DNA of 64,000 nt from Streptomyces nitrosporeus (GCF_008704555.1 NZ_CP023702.1:1984001-2048000); one strand, 5' to 3'; positions 7,068 to 14,152 are shown, counted from the first letter of the stretch. Numbers and translations: made by a program. Notes: generated by a model from the sequence alone, not told the origin.

Positions 7068-8107
7068 TGGGTAGCCGTATCCGCACCGCACAGAAGCAGG
7101 CCCGCGAGCTGGGCCGACTCCGCACCGGGTACAGCATCCCGAGCGACGACCCGAAGAAGCGCGCCCGCCCCGTGCGCTCCACCACGTGGGTCCTCAGCAG
7201 CCACGCCGAGCACTACGTGGTCGCCGCCGCCGAGGCGTGGGGCGGGGAGGTCGAACGGTGGCAGCCGCAGGGCAACGGCGCCCCCCAGTTCCGCGTCATC
7301 ACCAAGGCCGAGCAGCTCGATGCGATTCTCCCGCCGGGGGACCCGCTGTCGCAGGCCAACGAGATGTGGAACAAGGGCGGCTGCGCCCGCCGCTGCGATG
7401 GCGAGATCGAGCAGATCAGCCGTCACCCCTGCCTCTGCCTGGCCGAGCACGGCCCGGAGTGGCACCTCCTGCGCCAGGACCTGAGCACCAAGGACAAGGT
7501 GTGCGCACCGACCTCACGCCTGAGCGTGGTGCTCCCGGACATGCCGGACGTCGGTGTCTGGCGAGTCGAGACGCACTCGTTCTATGCCGCGAACGAGCTG
7601 GCCGGCACCGTCGACATGGTGCTGTCCGGCACCGGCGGCAAGGGGCTCGTACCGGTGACTCTGCGGATCGAACCCCGCACGCGGGTCGCCGGGGGGAAGA
7701 CGAAGCACTTCCCGGTGGTCGTCGTCGAGATCCGCGGGGTCACGACACGGCAGGCACTGACCGGCCCGCTGCCGACCGCGGTGGCGCTGGACCCGACCGG
7801 GGCCCGCGGGGCCGCTGCGATCGAGGCACCGCGCCCGGACTACCTCGCGCAGGCTGAAGGCGCGCTGACCGTCGACGACGTGCAGGACGTGTACCGGACG
7901 GCGAACACAGCCGGACACCTCAATGACGCGCTGGTGGCCGCGTTGAAGAAGCGGGCCGAGGAGCTGAAGGCCGAGGCCGCTGCCACGCGGGTCCCGGACC
8001 CGGAGCCTGACGAGGACGGCGCCTACCCGGCCGAGGTCATCGACGACACCGAGCAGACCAGCGCATGGCCCGCCGTCGCCCAGGCCGGATCAGGGGGCAC
8101 GGCGTGA
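7067..8107 (+). CDS. Gp3-like recombination directionality factor (RDF)
   Basis: 346 residues matching my recollection of the phiC31 Gp3 family, which binds the serine integrase and switches it to attL x attR excision. Landmarks in order: ARELGRLRTGY near residue 13; the HVVxxAEAWGGEVE-type helix; GGCARRCDG near 104; a second cysteine cluster (HPCLCLAEHG, then KVCAPTSRLSVVLPDMPDVG); and WRVETHSFYAANELAGTV. Beyond about residue 240 it has an extension with an acidic linker that is longer than in Gp3. The integrase is 35 kb away at the other end of the linear prophage but would lie near in the circle. Place in the early operon fits induction-only expression. Some relatives are annotated only as hypothetical. 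Confidence 0.8.
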   Translation: MGSRIRTAQKQARELGRLRTGYSIPSDDPKKRARPVRSTTWVLSSHAEHYVVAAAEAWGGEVERWQPQGNGAPQFRVITKAEQLDAILPPGDPLSQANEMWNKGGCARRCDGEIEQISRHPCLCLAEHGPEWHLLRQDLSTKDKVCAPTSRLSVVLPDMPDVGVWRVETHSFYAANELAGTVDMVLSGTGGKGLVPVTLRIEPRTRVAGGKTKHFPVVVVEIRGVTTRQALTGPLPTAVALDPTGARGAAAIEAPRPDYLAQAEGALTVDDVQDVYRTANTAGHLNDALVAALKKRAEELKAEAAATRVPDPEPDEDGAYPAEVIDDTEQTSAWPAVAQAGSGGTA

Positions 8108-8307
8108 TGCGTATCCGTCTCCCGCGTCCGCGCCGCCGGCGTCCGGCCCCGGACCCCGCCGTGTGGTCGCTGTCCGCGATCGTGCCCGGCACCCGGTGGC
8201 TGCCCTGCCACACCACCGTCTGCGCCCACACCACCACCCGCCACACCCCGCACGGCACCGGCTACCGGTGCACCGCCTGCGGCACCACGAAGGGAGACCA
8301 GCCGTGA
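8107..8307 (+). CDS. Small zinc-ribbon-like protein
   Basis: 66 residues: a basic amino end (RIRLPRPRRRRP) and a C-terminal half with CHTTVCAH and YRCTACGTTKG, four cysteines placed to bind one zinc. TGATG-coupled to the RDF gene and GTGA-coupled to the next. Probably nucleic-acid binding; function unknown. Confidence 0.6.
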   Translation: MRIRLPRPRRRRPAPDPAVWSLSAIVPGTRWLPCHTTVCAHTTTRHTPHGTGYRCTACGTTKGDQP

Positions 8308-8744
8308 AAGTCCGTGCCGACATCGCCGACATGCTCCGTGCCGGGATCCCCCACACCACGATCGCCCGCCAGCTCAACATCAGCGACAAGACCGTCAGCG
8401 CCACCCGGGTCGCGCTCGGTCTGCCCGCTCCGCAGCTCGGCGGCCGACGGTCCCCGCTGGTGCCTCTCGCCGAGGCGTTTGCCGCCCGCACCGCACCGGT
8501 GCCCGGTGGCCACCTCCGCTGGACCGGCTACCACACCGAGGGCCGGCCGATCCTCCGCCGCCAGGGAAAGCCGCTGACCGCACAGCGGATCGCGTGGTCC
8601 CTGCACCACACCCGGCCGCCAGTCGGTCCGGTCCGCGCCGGGTGCGGCTACCGAGGGTGTGTCGCCCCCGCCCACATGGAGGACCGGGAGATGCGTGACC
8701 AGCTCAAATCCCAGATGACCAGCATCTTCGGAGGTGCAGCGTGA
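8304..8744 (+). CDS. HTH plus HNH-like protein
   Basis: 146 residues. The amino end ADIADMLRAGIPHTTIARQL, then NISDKTVSATRVALGLP is a Hin/sigma-4-type helix-turn-helix. The rest (LRWTGY, RPILRR, LTAQRIAWSLHH, then GCGYRGCVAPAHME) follows the pattern of HNH_3-type proteins, whose end reads C..P.CV.P.H, although the middle catalytic histidine is not certain. The same GC-x-CV-x-AH ending appears in the WhiB-like protein encoded next, suggesting a shared module. Likely a DNA-binding early regulator or a degenerate homing-type nuclease. Confidence 0.6.
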   Translation: MKVRADIADMLRAGIPHTTIARQLNISDKTVSATRVALGLPAPQLGGRRSPLVPLAEAFAARTAPVPGGHLRWTGYHTEGRPILRRQGKPLTAQRIAWSLHHTRPPVGPVRAGCGYRGCVAPAHMEDREMRDQLKSQMTSIFGGAA

Positions 8745-9412
8745 GTGTCAGCCTTGTTCACCTGCTCCACACCCCGGGCGCCCCGGACACCCTGGAGCGC
8801 GCCGACCAGTGGCGGATGCTGTCCATGTGCCGGGAGGACCCCGACCTGTTTTTCCCCGTCGGCACGACGGGCCCCGCGCTCGCCCAGGCGGAGGAAGCCA
8901 AGGCCGTGTGCCGCCGGTGCCCGGTGATGGAGCAGTGCCTCCAGTGGGTGCTCGCCGAGGGCCCGCAGGCCGGGATCTGGGCCGCCACCGACGAGGCGGA
9001 GCGGACCAAGCTCCGGCGGCGAACCCGCCGTACCGCCCAGGCCCGGCACGCACCGCAGACCGCTCAGACCCGGGTCCGGCAGCTCCTCGACACCCACACC
9101 GTGGACCTCGGTGACGGGCACCGCGGGTGGCGGGGCGGCCCCGTCCGGATCGACGGCGTGGTGCACAGCGGGAAGCAAGTCGCGTGGGTGGCTGCCCACG
9201 GTGTCCGGCCTGCCGCGCCGCTCCTCGGTACGTGCCATCGGGCGGGGTGCGTCGTCGCGGCGCATCAGCGGCTGCGTACCGATCCGGCGTCCTGCGGGAC
9301 ACGGCCCGGCTACCAGGGTCACCTGGCCCGGGGTGAGGACCCGTGCACCCCCTGCCGCCAGGCCAATACGGACGCCGACCGCCGCCTGCGGAACACCGGC
9401 ACCGCGGCCTGA
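8741..9412 (+). CDS. Long WhiB-like transcription factor
   Basis: WhiB-like (Wbl) proteins bind a [4Fe-4S] cluster and tune sigma-factor activity in actinobacteria. Four cluster ligands are present in canonical spacing: C30, C57, C60, C66 (C-Xn-CxxC-x5-C), followed by GIWAATDE, a variant of the usual G[VI]WGG turn. A basic stretch (TKLRRRTRRT) follows. At 223 residues it is about twice the common length. The extra part carries TCHRAGCVVAAHQ and later CGTRPGYQGHLARGEDPCTPCR, two more likely zinc sites. GTGA-coupled to the HTH/HNH-like gene. Phage Wbl proteins such as TM4 WhiB interfere with host Wbl function; whether this one does is inference. Confidence 0.85.
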   Translation: MSVSLVHLLHTPGAPDTLERADQWRMLSMCREDPDLFFPVGTTGPALAQAEEAKAVCRRCPVMEQCLQWVLAEGPQAGIWAATDEAERTKLRRRTRRTAQARHAPQTAQTRVRQLLDTHTVDLGDGHRGWRGGPVRIDGVVHSGKQVAWVAAHGVRPAAPLLGTCHRAGCVVAAHQRLRTDPASCGTRPGYQGHLARGEDPCTPCRQANTDADRRLRNTGTAA

Positions 9413-9484
9413 CCGGCCCGGCCCGGGGCTGCCGCGCCCCGGGCCACCACCCGCACCACCGCAACCCGTACGGAAGAAGGACCG

Positions 9485-10357
9485 ATGGGCTACGAGCTCC
9501 GCCGGCAGATGCGCGAAGCACTGGGACCCGACATCACCGGGCTCCAGCGCGCGGTCGCCCTGGAGATCGCCGACGACGCGAACGAGACAACCCGCGAGAG
9601 CTGGGCCACCCTCGAAGCGCTCGCGCGGTGGACCGCGGCGAAGGACGCGAGCGTTGTACGGAACGCGCTGAAGCGGCTGTCCGCAGCGGGCTGGGAGTTC
9701 CGTGTCCCGATCGGCAAGGGCAAGGACGGGCGGGTCCTGTACGCGGTGCCGGGGACGCGGATGACGTTCCTCGTTCCGCCCCTCAAAGGGGTAGCCGTGG
9801 CTACCCCTAAGGGAGAGCAGGGGCTACCCCATGAGGGAGCAGGGGCTCCCCCTTACACCCCCCAAGGGGGAGCAGGGGCTCACTCAGAAGGTGCCGTGGC
9901 TCCTTCAGAAGGTGCCGTGGCTCCCCCCTTCTCCTCACCCCCTCACTCTCCTCACGTAGATAAAGACTCCTCACCCACGCCGCCGCCCGCCGAGCAGCAC
10001 CTCGAAGCCTTCGGCGCGTTCTGGCTGACCTACCCCAAAAAGAAAGCCCGCGAGGAAGCGAAGAAGGCGTGGATCGCCGCCCTCGCCCGCGGTGCCAACC
10101 CCAAGCGCATCGTCGAAGCCGCCCAGGAATACGCCCGCGAGCGCGCCCAGCAGGACCCCACCTACACGAAGTACCCGGCCACCTGGCTCAACAAGGGCTG
10201 CTACGACGACGAGCCCGACCCGGCCCCCGGCCTGCCCCAGCTTCGAGCCGTCGGCGGCCCCGCCGCCCCGCTCAGCCCGCAGGCCACCCGCCGCCAGGCC
10301 AGCCGCGACTTCCTCGACCAACTCTCCGACCAACTCCGCGCAGGAGGCCAGCAGTGA
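9485..10357 (+). CDS. Phage replication initiator (DnaD/O-like)
   Basis: 290 residues. The first 75 contain a winged helix (LEALARWTAAKDASVVRNAL, then KRLSAAGWEF). The C-terminal part FGAFWLTYPKKKAREEAKKA to YPATWLNKGCYDDEP is the well-known tail of phage replisome organisers, as found in lambda-O-like and DnaD-like proteins. Between them lies a Gly/Pro-rich low-complexity stretch whose DNA is a field of direct repeats (9815-9924), so the gene probably contains the origin, as lambda O does. ATG with GAAGGA upstream. The next gene, GTGA-coupled, is a candidate helicase loader. Confidence 0.75.
   Translation: MGYELRRQMREALGPDITGLQRAVALEIADDANETTRESWATLEALARWTAAKDASVVRNALKRLSAAGWEFRVPIGKGKDGRVLYAVPGTRMTFLVPPLKGVAVATPKGEQGLPHEGAGAPPYTPQGGAGAHSEGAVAPSEGAVAPPFSSPPHSPHVDKDSSPTPPPAEQHLEAFGAFWLTYPKKKAREEAKKAWIAALARGANPKRIVEAAQEYARERAQQDPTYTKYPATWLNKGCYDDEPDPAPGLPQLRAVGGPAAPLSPQATRRQASRDFLDQLSDQLRAGGQQ
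9815..9924. repeat. Iteron-like repeats inside the replication gene (candidate origin)
   Basis: GAGCAGGGGCT occurs three times (9815-9825, 9837-9847, 9870-9880) with flanking CCC or GGG runs. It is followed by a 20-bp unit TCAGAAGGTGCCGTGGCTCC present twice without change (9884-9903 and 9905-9924), 21 bp apart. The repeats give the peptide SEGAVAPSEGAVAP, a segment with no evident fold. A relatively AT-rich stretch (CACGTAGATAAAGACTCC) follows near 9955. Arrangement of iterons then AT-rich DNA inside an initiator gene is the lambda ori pattern. Confidence 0.55.
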
Positions 10358-11004
10358 CCCCCGACCAGATCCCCCAGCTCCTCAAGCAGGTGTCGTACGC
10401 CGACCCCCGCGTCCTCCCCGAGGACCCCAAGGAGGTCGCCGGCCTCGCCGCCCTCTGGGCCACCGTCCTCGCTGACGTCCCCGTCGAGTTCGCCATGCAG
10501 GCCGTCGGCATCCACTACGCCCGCAGCCCGTATCCGATCAAGCCGTCCGACATCAGCACCCGGTGGCAGGCCGTGGTCCGTGACCGGATGCAGCGCGACG
10601 TCGACCCCGCCCCGCCCGTCGACCCCGACAACGAGTCGGCGTACCGGCACGCCCTCGCCGCCCACCGGCGGGCCGTCGCTACGGGGCAGGAACCCCCCGT
10701 CGAGCACCACGCGCTCACCGCCGGGCCCGCGGCCGCCGAAGCCGACCGCCGCCGCGCCGTGATTGGGAAGTACATCCCGATCGCCGTCGATGACGCCCTC
10801 GCCGCCTACCGGCCCCAGCGCGCCGCCCGCCTCGCGGTCCTCCGCGAAGGCCGCCCTGACGCCCTCGCAGTGCCCTGCCCCGTCGAAACCTGCCGGGCCG
10901 CAGTCGGTACCGCATGCACCCGCCCCGGCAAGGGCCAGACCCGGCACCGCCTTGCCGGCCCGCACCCGTCCCGGGTCGACTACGCCGCCGAGCGTGCCGC
11001 GTGA
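10354..11004 (+). CDS. Replication protein, candidate helicase loader with zinc motif
   Basis: 216 residues. The amino end (VSYADPRVLPEDPKEVAGLA, then WATVLADVPVEFAMQAVGIHYARSP trimmed to its helices) resembles the G39P-type fold of phage helicase loaders, where a helix W..vL.d.p.e.a..A....y precedes a short Pro-rich turn. The C-terminal end has CPVETCRAAVGTACTRPGKG and a downstream HRLAGPHPSR, a zinc-binding motif seen in many actinophage proteins. GTGA overlap with the initiator gene supports a replisome role. The assignment rests on position and faint pattern, not on a firm family match. Confidence 0.55.
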   Translation: MTPDQIPQLLKQVSYADPRVLPEDPKEVAGLAALWATVLADVPVEFAMQAVGIHYARSPYPIKPSDISTRWQAVVRDRMQRDVDPAPPVDPDNESAYRHALAAHRRAVATGQEPPVEHHALTAGPAAAEADRRRAVIGKYIPIAVDDALAAYRPQRAARLAVLREGRPDALAVPCPVETCRAAVGTACTRPGKGQTRHRLAGPHPSRVDYAAERAA

Positions 11005-11207
11005 GCGCGCAGACGTGGCGCCCGGACGGCCCCGGTAGCTTCCTCTCCCCCGAGGGCGTCACCGCCGTACACGACCGCACCGGCCGACTCTGGACCCGCC
11101 GCACCACCCGATGGACCACGACCGGCACCCACTGGATCCGGTGGCGGACCCTCGTCGCCGACCACGGACCCCTCACCGACGCCACGAAGAGGAAGGCGAG
11201 CGCATGA
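11001..11207 (+). CDS. Small hypothetical protein (Trp/Thr-rich)
   Basis: 68 residues, beta-rich: TAVHDRTGRLWTRRTTRWTT, then HWIRWRTLVADHGPLTD. Unusually rich in Trp, Arg and Thr. GTGA-coupled to the gene before and ATGA-coupled to the next. Not recognised. Confidence 0.55.
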   Translation: MSAQTWRPDGPGSFLSPEGVTAVHDRTGRLWTRRTTRWTTTGTHWIRWRTLVADHGPLTDATKRKASA

Positions 11208-11386
11208 CACCAATCCCGCCAGCCGCCCGCACCGTGATGCTCGCCGGACTCGACGAATACCGACTCGTCACCCCCCTCGACGAGCAAACCCCCGCCGGCG
11301 CCCTCGACTGCATCGAACGGTGGCTCCTCGACGACGGATGGGCCATACGACCAGACCTCAGCGACGACAGGGGCACCGCCCGGTGA
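11204..11386 (+). CDS. Small hypothetical protein
   Basis: 60 residues; contains LDEYRLVTPLDEQTPAGALD and a Trp-containing helix IERWLLDDGW. Coupled by overlaps on both sides. Function unknown. Confidence 0.5.
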   Translation: MTPIPPAARTVMLAGLDEYRLVTPLDEQTPAGALDCIERWLLDDGWAIRPDLSDDRGTAR

Positions 11387-11580
11387 CCGTGTCCTGCCGG
11401 GTATGCGGCCGGCGCCTCCGCTCCACCCGCTGGGCAGCCCGCGGCATCGGCCCCCACTGCGCACGCGCCGCCGGTGCCCGGCCCGCACCCCACATCCCCA
11501 CACCACACCCCGACCACCACATCCCCGGGCAGGACGAACTGCCCCTCGTCCACCACCAACCGACCCTCTGGAGCCTCTGA
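11383..11580 (+). CDS. Small zinc-finger protein (DUF6011-like)
   Basis: 65 residues beginning VTVSCRVCGRRLRSTRWAAR followed by GIGPHCARAAG. The C-x2-C ... G-x-G-x2-C pattern is the short zinc finger that I know from DUF6011-type proteins of actinobacteria and phages, although I cannot check the family. A His/Pro-rich tail follows. GTGA-coupled before, TGATG-coupled to the MazG-like gene. Confidence 0.55.
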   Translation: MTVSCRVCGRRLRSTRWAARGIGPHCARAAGARPAPHIPTPHPDHHIPGQDELPLVHHQPTLWSL

Positions 11581-11897
11581 TGACCACCCCCGACCACTGG
11601 ACCACCATCCGCGGCCTCGTCGCCTGGCTCGACCAGCAGAACGGCCGCTCCCAGCAGGAGATCACCCTGCGCCTCCTGAAGCTGACGGAGGAGGCCGGGG
11701 AGGTGGCGCAGGCGTGGATCGGTACGACCGGCCAGAACCCGCGGAAGGGCATCACGCACACCACCACGGACGTCGCCGACGAGCTGGTCGACGTCATCGT
11801 CACCGCGTCGGTGGCCCTCGCCTCCCTCGTCACCGACCCGGGCGCCCACCTCGACACGGCAGTGGCCCGGATCGCCGCCCGGCCCCGCACCCCGTGA
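11580..11897 (+). CDS. MazG-like nucleotide pyrophosphohydrolase
   Basis: 105 residues of the all-alpha NTP pyrophosphatase fold. The metal site is visible: KLTEEAGEVAQAW near residue 36 supplies the E-E-x2-E triad, and DVADELVDVIVTA near 70 the E-x2-D pair. Phage MazG-like enzymes trim NTPs or dNTPs and may lower ppGpp. It lies between a zinc-finger gene and a mini-gene that links it to a PAPS-reductase-like gene, in a group that looks like nucleotide or cofactor metabolism. Confidence 0.75.
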   Translation: MTTPDHWTTIRGLVAWLDQQNGRSQQEITLRLLKLTEEAGEVAQAWIGTTGQNPRKGITHTTTDVADELVDVIVTASVALASLVTDPGAHLDTAVARIAARPRTP

Positions 11898-11955
11898 CTA
11901 CGCAGTGTGCCCGCCGGGTCGTGACCGGCGGGCGCCCCACCACCGTACCCACCCG
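11894..11955 (+). repeat. 62-bp dispersed repeat, copy 1
   Basis: Matches 13172-13233 at 60 of 62 positions; both differences (T/C at the sixth and fifteenth bases) leave the encoded peptide unchanged. Each copy starts exactly at the GTG of a coupled mini-gene and includes the GC-rich hairpin. Confidence 0.85.
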
Positions 11956-11989
11956 GCCCCGGCCGGCCACCCCCAGGAGCAGCACATGA
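11894..11989 (+). CDS. 31-residue coupling mini-gene, copy 1 of a 62-bp repeat
   Basis: A GTG overlapping the MazG stop (GTGA) opens 31 codons that end in an ATGA overlap with the PAPS-reductase-like gene. Its first 20 residues (VTTQCARRVVTGGRPTTVPT) are the same as those of the mini-gene at 13172. The DNA also contains CCCGCCGG and CCGGCGGG seven bases apart, able to form a strong hairpin. Being joined without gaps on both sides argues that it is translated, but it could act mainly as a leader controlling the gene behind it. Confidence 0.55.
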   Translation: MTTQCARRVVTGGRPTTVPTRPRPATPRSST

Positions 11990-13017
11990 CACCCACACCC
12001 GCTGACCGCCCCACCCTGCGAGTTCTGTCCCTCGGCGCCGGAATCCAGTCCACCGCCCTCCTGCTCCTCGCCGCCGAAGGCCGCCTGCCCGGCCTGGACG
12101 GCGCGATCTTCTCCGACACCGGATGGGAACCCGCCGCCGTCTACCACCACCTCGACCGCCTGGAGACGGAGGTCGCCAAGCCCGCCAATATCCCGATCTA
12201 CCGCGTCTCCGCCGGCCGCATCCAGGACGACGTCCTCAACCCCGACAAGCAGCGCAGCCTCCCCGCTCACACGCAGGACCCCGAGACCGGCGACCGCGGC
12301 ATGCTGAACCGCCGCTGCACCCAGACGTACAAGCTCACCCCGATCATGCGGAAGACCCGCCTGCTTCTCGGAGCATCCACATCCGACCCGGCGCCATGCC
12401 GATACTGCGCCGGCACCGGCACCCGCATCGCCCCGTGGCGGGCCAAGCTCAACGACCACACCCCCGGCCAGTGCTCCGTCTGCGACGGAACAGGCACCCT
12501 CACCCGGGTCGGACAGCCCCCGCGCGGCACATGGGCGGAGCAATGGGTCGGGTTCTCCACCGACGAGATCGGCCGCGTCTCCACCCGCGCCGACACCCAG
12601 TACGCCAAATCCCGGCACCCCCTGCTGGAACTGGGCATGTCCCGCACCCAGTGCGAGGCGTACCTCAAGAGCCGCGGGTGGGGCGAGACGGCGAAGAGCG
12701 CGTGCATCGGCTGCCCGTTCCACGGCAACGCCGAGTGGCGGCGGATGCGTGACACCGACCCCGAATCCTGGGCCGACGCCGTCCGCTTCGACAAGGCGTA
12801 CCGTACCGGGCCAGGCCTGCGACACCAGCGCTTCCTCCACATCAGCCGGCGACCCCTCGACGAAGCACCGATCGACCGCGTCCGCCCCTCCGAGTGGAAG
12901 CAGGACGACTTCTTCGACGCCATGTACGACGCCGAGCTGGCCGAAAATGGCGACCCAGACGGCTGCTCCCCCTACGCATGCCGCTCCGGCCAGGCCACCA
13001 CGGAGGTGGCCGCATGA
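11986..13017 (+). CDS. PAPS-reductase-like ATP pyrophosphatase with DnaJ-type zinc motifs
   Basis: 343 residues of the adenine nucleotide alpha-hydrolase superfamily. The PP-loop reads SLGAGIQST at 15-23, a variant of SGGxxS, followed by FSDTGWEPAAVY (strand 2 with the Asp). Uncommon is an insertion holding two CxxCxGxG units, C138-C141 and C163-C166, as in the zinc centre of DnaJ. A second cysteine pair C240-C243 (ACIGCPFHG) is where DndC- and CysH-like proteins bind metal. Relatives are frequent in actinophages under the PAPS-reductase name, though sulfate reduction in a phage is unlikely; base or tRNA modification is more plausible, but inferred. Confidence 0.75.
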   Translation: MTPTPADRPTLRVLSLGAGIQSTALLLLAAEGRLPGLDGAIFSDTGWEPAAVYHHLDRLETEVAKPANIPIYRVSAGRIQDDVLNPDKQRSLPAHTQDPETGDRGMLNRRCTQTYKLTPIMRKTRLLLGASTSDPAPCRYCAGTGTRIAPWRAKLNDHTPGQCSVCDGTGTLTRVGQPPRGTWAEQWVGFSTDEIGRVSTRADTQYAKSRHPLLELGMSRTQCEAYLKSRGWGETAKSACIGCPFHGNAEWRRMRDTDPESWADAVRFDKAYRTGPGLRHQRFLHISRRPLDEAPIDRVRPSEWKQDDFFDAMYDAELAENGDPDGCSPYACRSGQATTEVAA

Positions 13018-13175
13018 CCCCCCAGGACCGGCCTCCGCGCCTCCCACCGGACGCTCTGACCGACCTCGATGACCTGGTGCCGCGGCGTTTTCCGCCGGAC
13101 GTGCTGACCGACCTGGACGACCTGATTCCGCGCCGACTGCCGCCGAACGTTCTCACGGATCTCGACGACCTGTGA
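13014..13175 (+). CDS. Triple-repeat acidic mini-protein
   Basis: 53 residues that are almost entirely three copies of a 16-residue unit: LPPDALTDLDDLVPRR, FPPDVLTDLDDLIPRR and LPPNVLTDLDDL. The DNA period is 48 bp. The unit looks like an amphipathic acidic helix between Pro-Pro and Pro-Arg-Arg turns, the sort of short linear motif that binds a partner protein three times. ATGA-coupled to the PAPS-reductase-like gene and GTGA-coupled to mini-gene copy 2. Confidence 0.55.
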   Translation: MTPQDRPPRLPPDALTDLDDLVPRRFPPDVLTDLDDLIPRRLPPNVLTDLDDL

Positions 13176-13233
13176 CCACGCAGTGCGCCCGCCGGGTCGT
13201 GACCGGCGGGCGCCCCACCACCGTACCCACCCG
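13172..13233 (+). repeat. 62-bp dispersed repeat, copy 2
   Basis: Differs from 11894-11955 at two positions only. Contains the CCCGCCGG / CCGGCGGG inverted repeat. Confidence 0.85.
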
Positions 13234-13258
13234 AGCGCCCGAGGAGCCCACACGATGA
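13172..13258 (+). CDS. 28-residue coupling mini-gene, copy 2
   Basis: Second copy of the mini-gene at 11894: same first 20-21 residues, different ending (APEEPTR). Starts in a GTGA overlap with the triple-repeat gene and ends in an ATGA overlap with the next. The identical junction type at both copies suggests duplication of a functional coupler. Confidence 0.55.
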   Translation: MTTQCARRVVTGGRPTTVPTRAPEEPTR

Positions 13259-13437
13259 CCACGCCCGACACGCCCCGCATTCCGCTCGACGCGCTCACCA
13301 GCGACGCCCTCGACGCCCTGTACGACCGCGCCGAGAAAGCCGAGCAGCACCGCGACTACTGGCATGCCGAGCTGATGTGTGCCGACGCCCGCATCCGCGA
13401 GCTGGAAGCCAAGGTGGCCGCCCGCGACTGCGCCTGA
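13255..13437 (+). CDS. Small coiled-coil protein
   Basis: 60 residues: DALTSDALDALYDRAEKAEQ, then HRDYWHAELMCADARIRELE, a single long helix with heptad pattern, ending KVAARDCA. Similar small proteins accompany replication modules in Streptomyces phages. Function unknown. Confidence 0.55.
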   Translation: MTTPDTPRIPLDALTSDALDALYDRAEKAEQHRDYWHAELMCADARIRELEAKVAARDCA

Positions 13438-13507
13438 CCCTCATGGCCGCCCGGACCACCACCCGGGCGGCCCCCGCACCCCGCCCCACCGCACACCAGG
13501 AGCACCC

Positions 13508-14143
13508 GTGGACCTCTGCACCCACTGCCACGCACCCGACCCCACCGGCAGCATGCTGTGCGTCACCTGCACCCAGAACACCCGCCAGCACCTGTACGAC
13601 CTCCCCGCCCTGTACGCCGCGCTGGAGACACACCTGGCCCCGTCCATGGCCGCCGGACACGGACGCCGCAGCACCGGCGGACCCGCCCCGCTCCCCGTAC
13701 GCGAAGACATCCTCGACCTGAGATCTGCCGGCGGGATCCTCGGCGTGCTGGAGGACTGGCACCGGGCCGTACGCCGCGACCGCCGCATGCACCCGCCCCA
13801 GACCCCCGGCGGCATCCCCCAGCGCCTCCAGCGGGCCGTCAGCGCCCTCACCGCCCACATGCCGTGGATCGTGTCCACCTGGCCCCAGGCAGGCACCTTC
13901 GCCGCCGAGATACGCGACCTCCACCGCGACGTCTCCAGCATCGTCACCCCGCCCGACACCGACCGCGGCCGGCACATCGGCCACTGCCCCGCCGCGTACG
14001 AAGACGGCGTGATCTGTGGAGCCGTGCTCCGGCTCCTCCCCGGGGAGACCGTCGCGCGATGCGACTGGTGCGAGACGACCTGGCCGCCCACGACGTGGAT
14101 GCAACTCAAGGCGTGGCAGGACGAAGACGCCGCGGCTGCCTGA
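13508..14143 (+). CDS. Hypothetical protein with two zinc motifs
   Basis: 211 residues from a GTG with CAGGAG six bases upstream. The amino end has CTHCHAPDPTGSMLCVTC, a four-cysteine finger. The middle is helical (RQHLYDLPALYAALETHLAP, later LEDWHRAVRRDRR). The C-terminus has a second site, HCPAAYEDGVICGAVL then RCDWCETTWPP. I know proteins of this form from Streptomyces chromosomes and integrated elements, without function. It is the last gene of the early operon and is followed by a strong hairpin. Confidence 0.65.
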   Translation: MDLCTHCHAPDPTGSMLCVTCTQNTRQHLYDLPALYAALETHLAPSMAAGHGRRSTGGPAPLPVREDILDLRSAGGILGVLEDWHRAVRRDRRMHPPQTPGGIPQRLQRAVSALTAHMPWIVSTWPQAGTFAAEIRDLHRDVSSIVTPPDTDRGRHIGHCPAAYEDGVICGAVLRLLPGETVARCDWCETTWPPTTWMQLKAWQDEDAAAA

Positions 14144-14152
14144 GAACGACGA

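Noticed and set aside
11894..13258. CRISPR-like repeat pair
   Set aside because: Only two copies 1.2 kb apart with coding genes between; they are coupled mini-genes, not an array.
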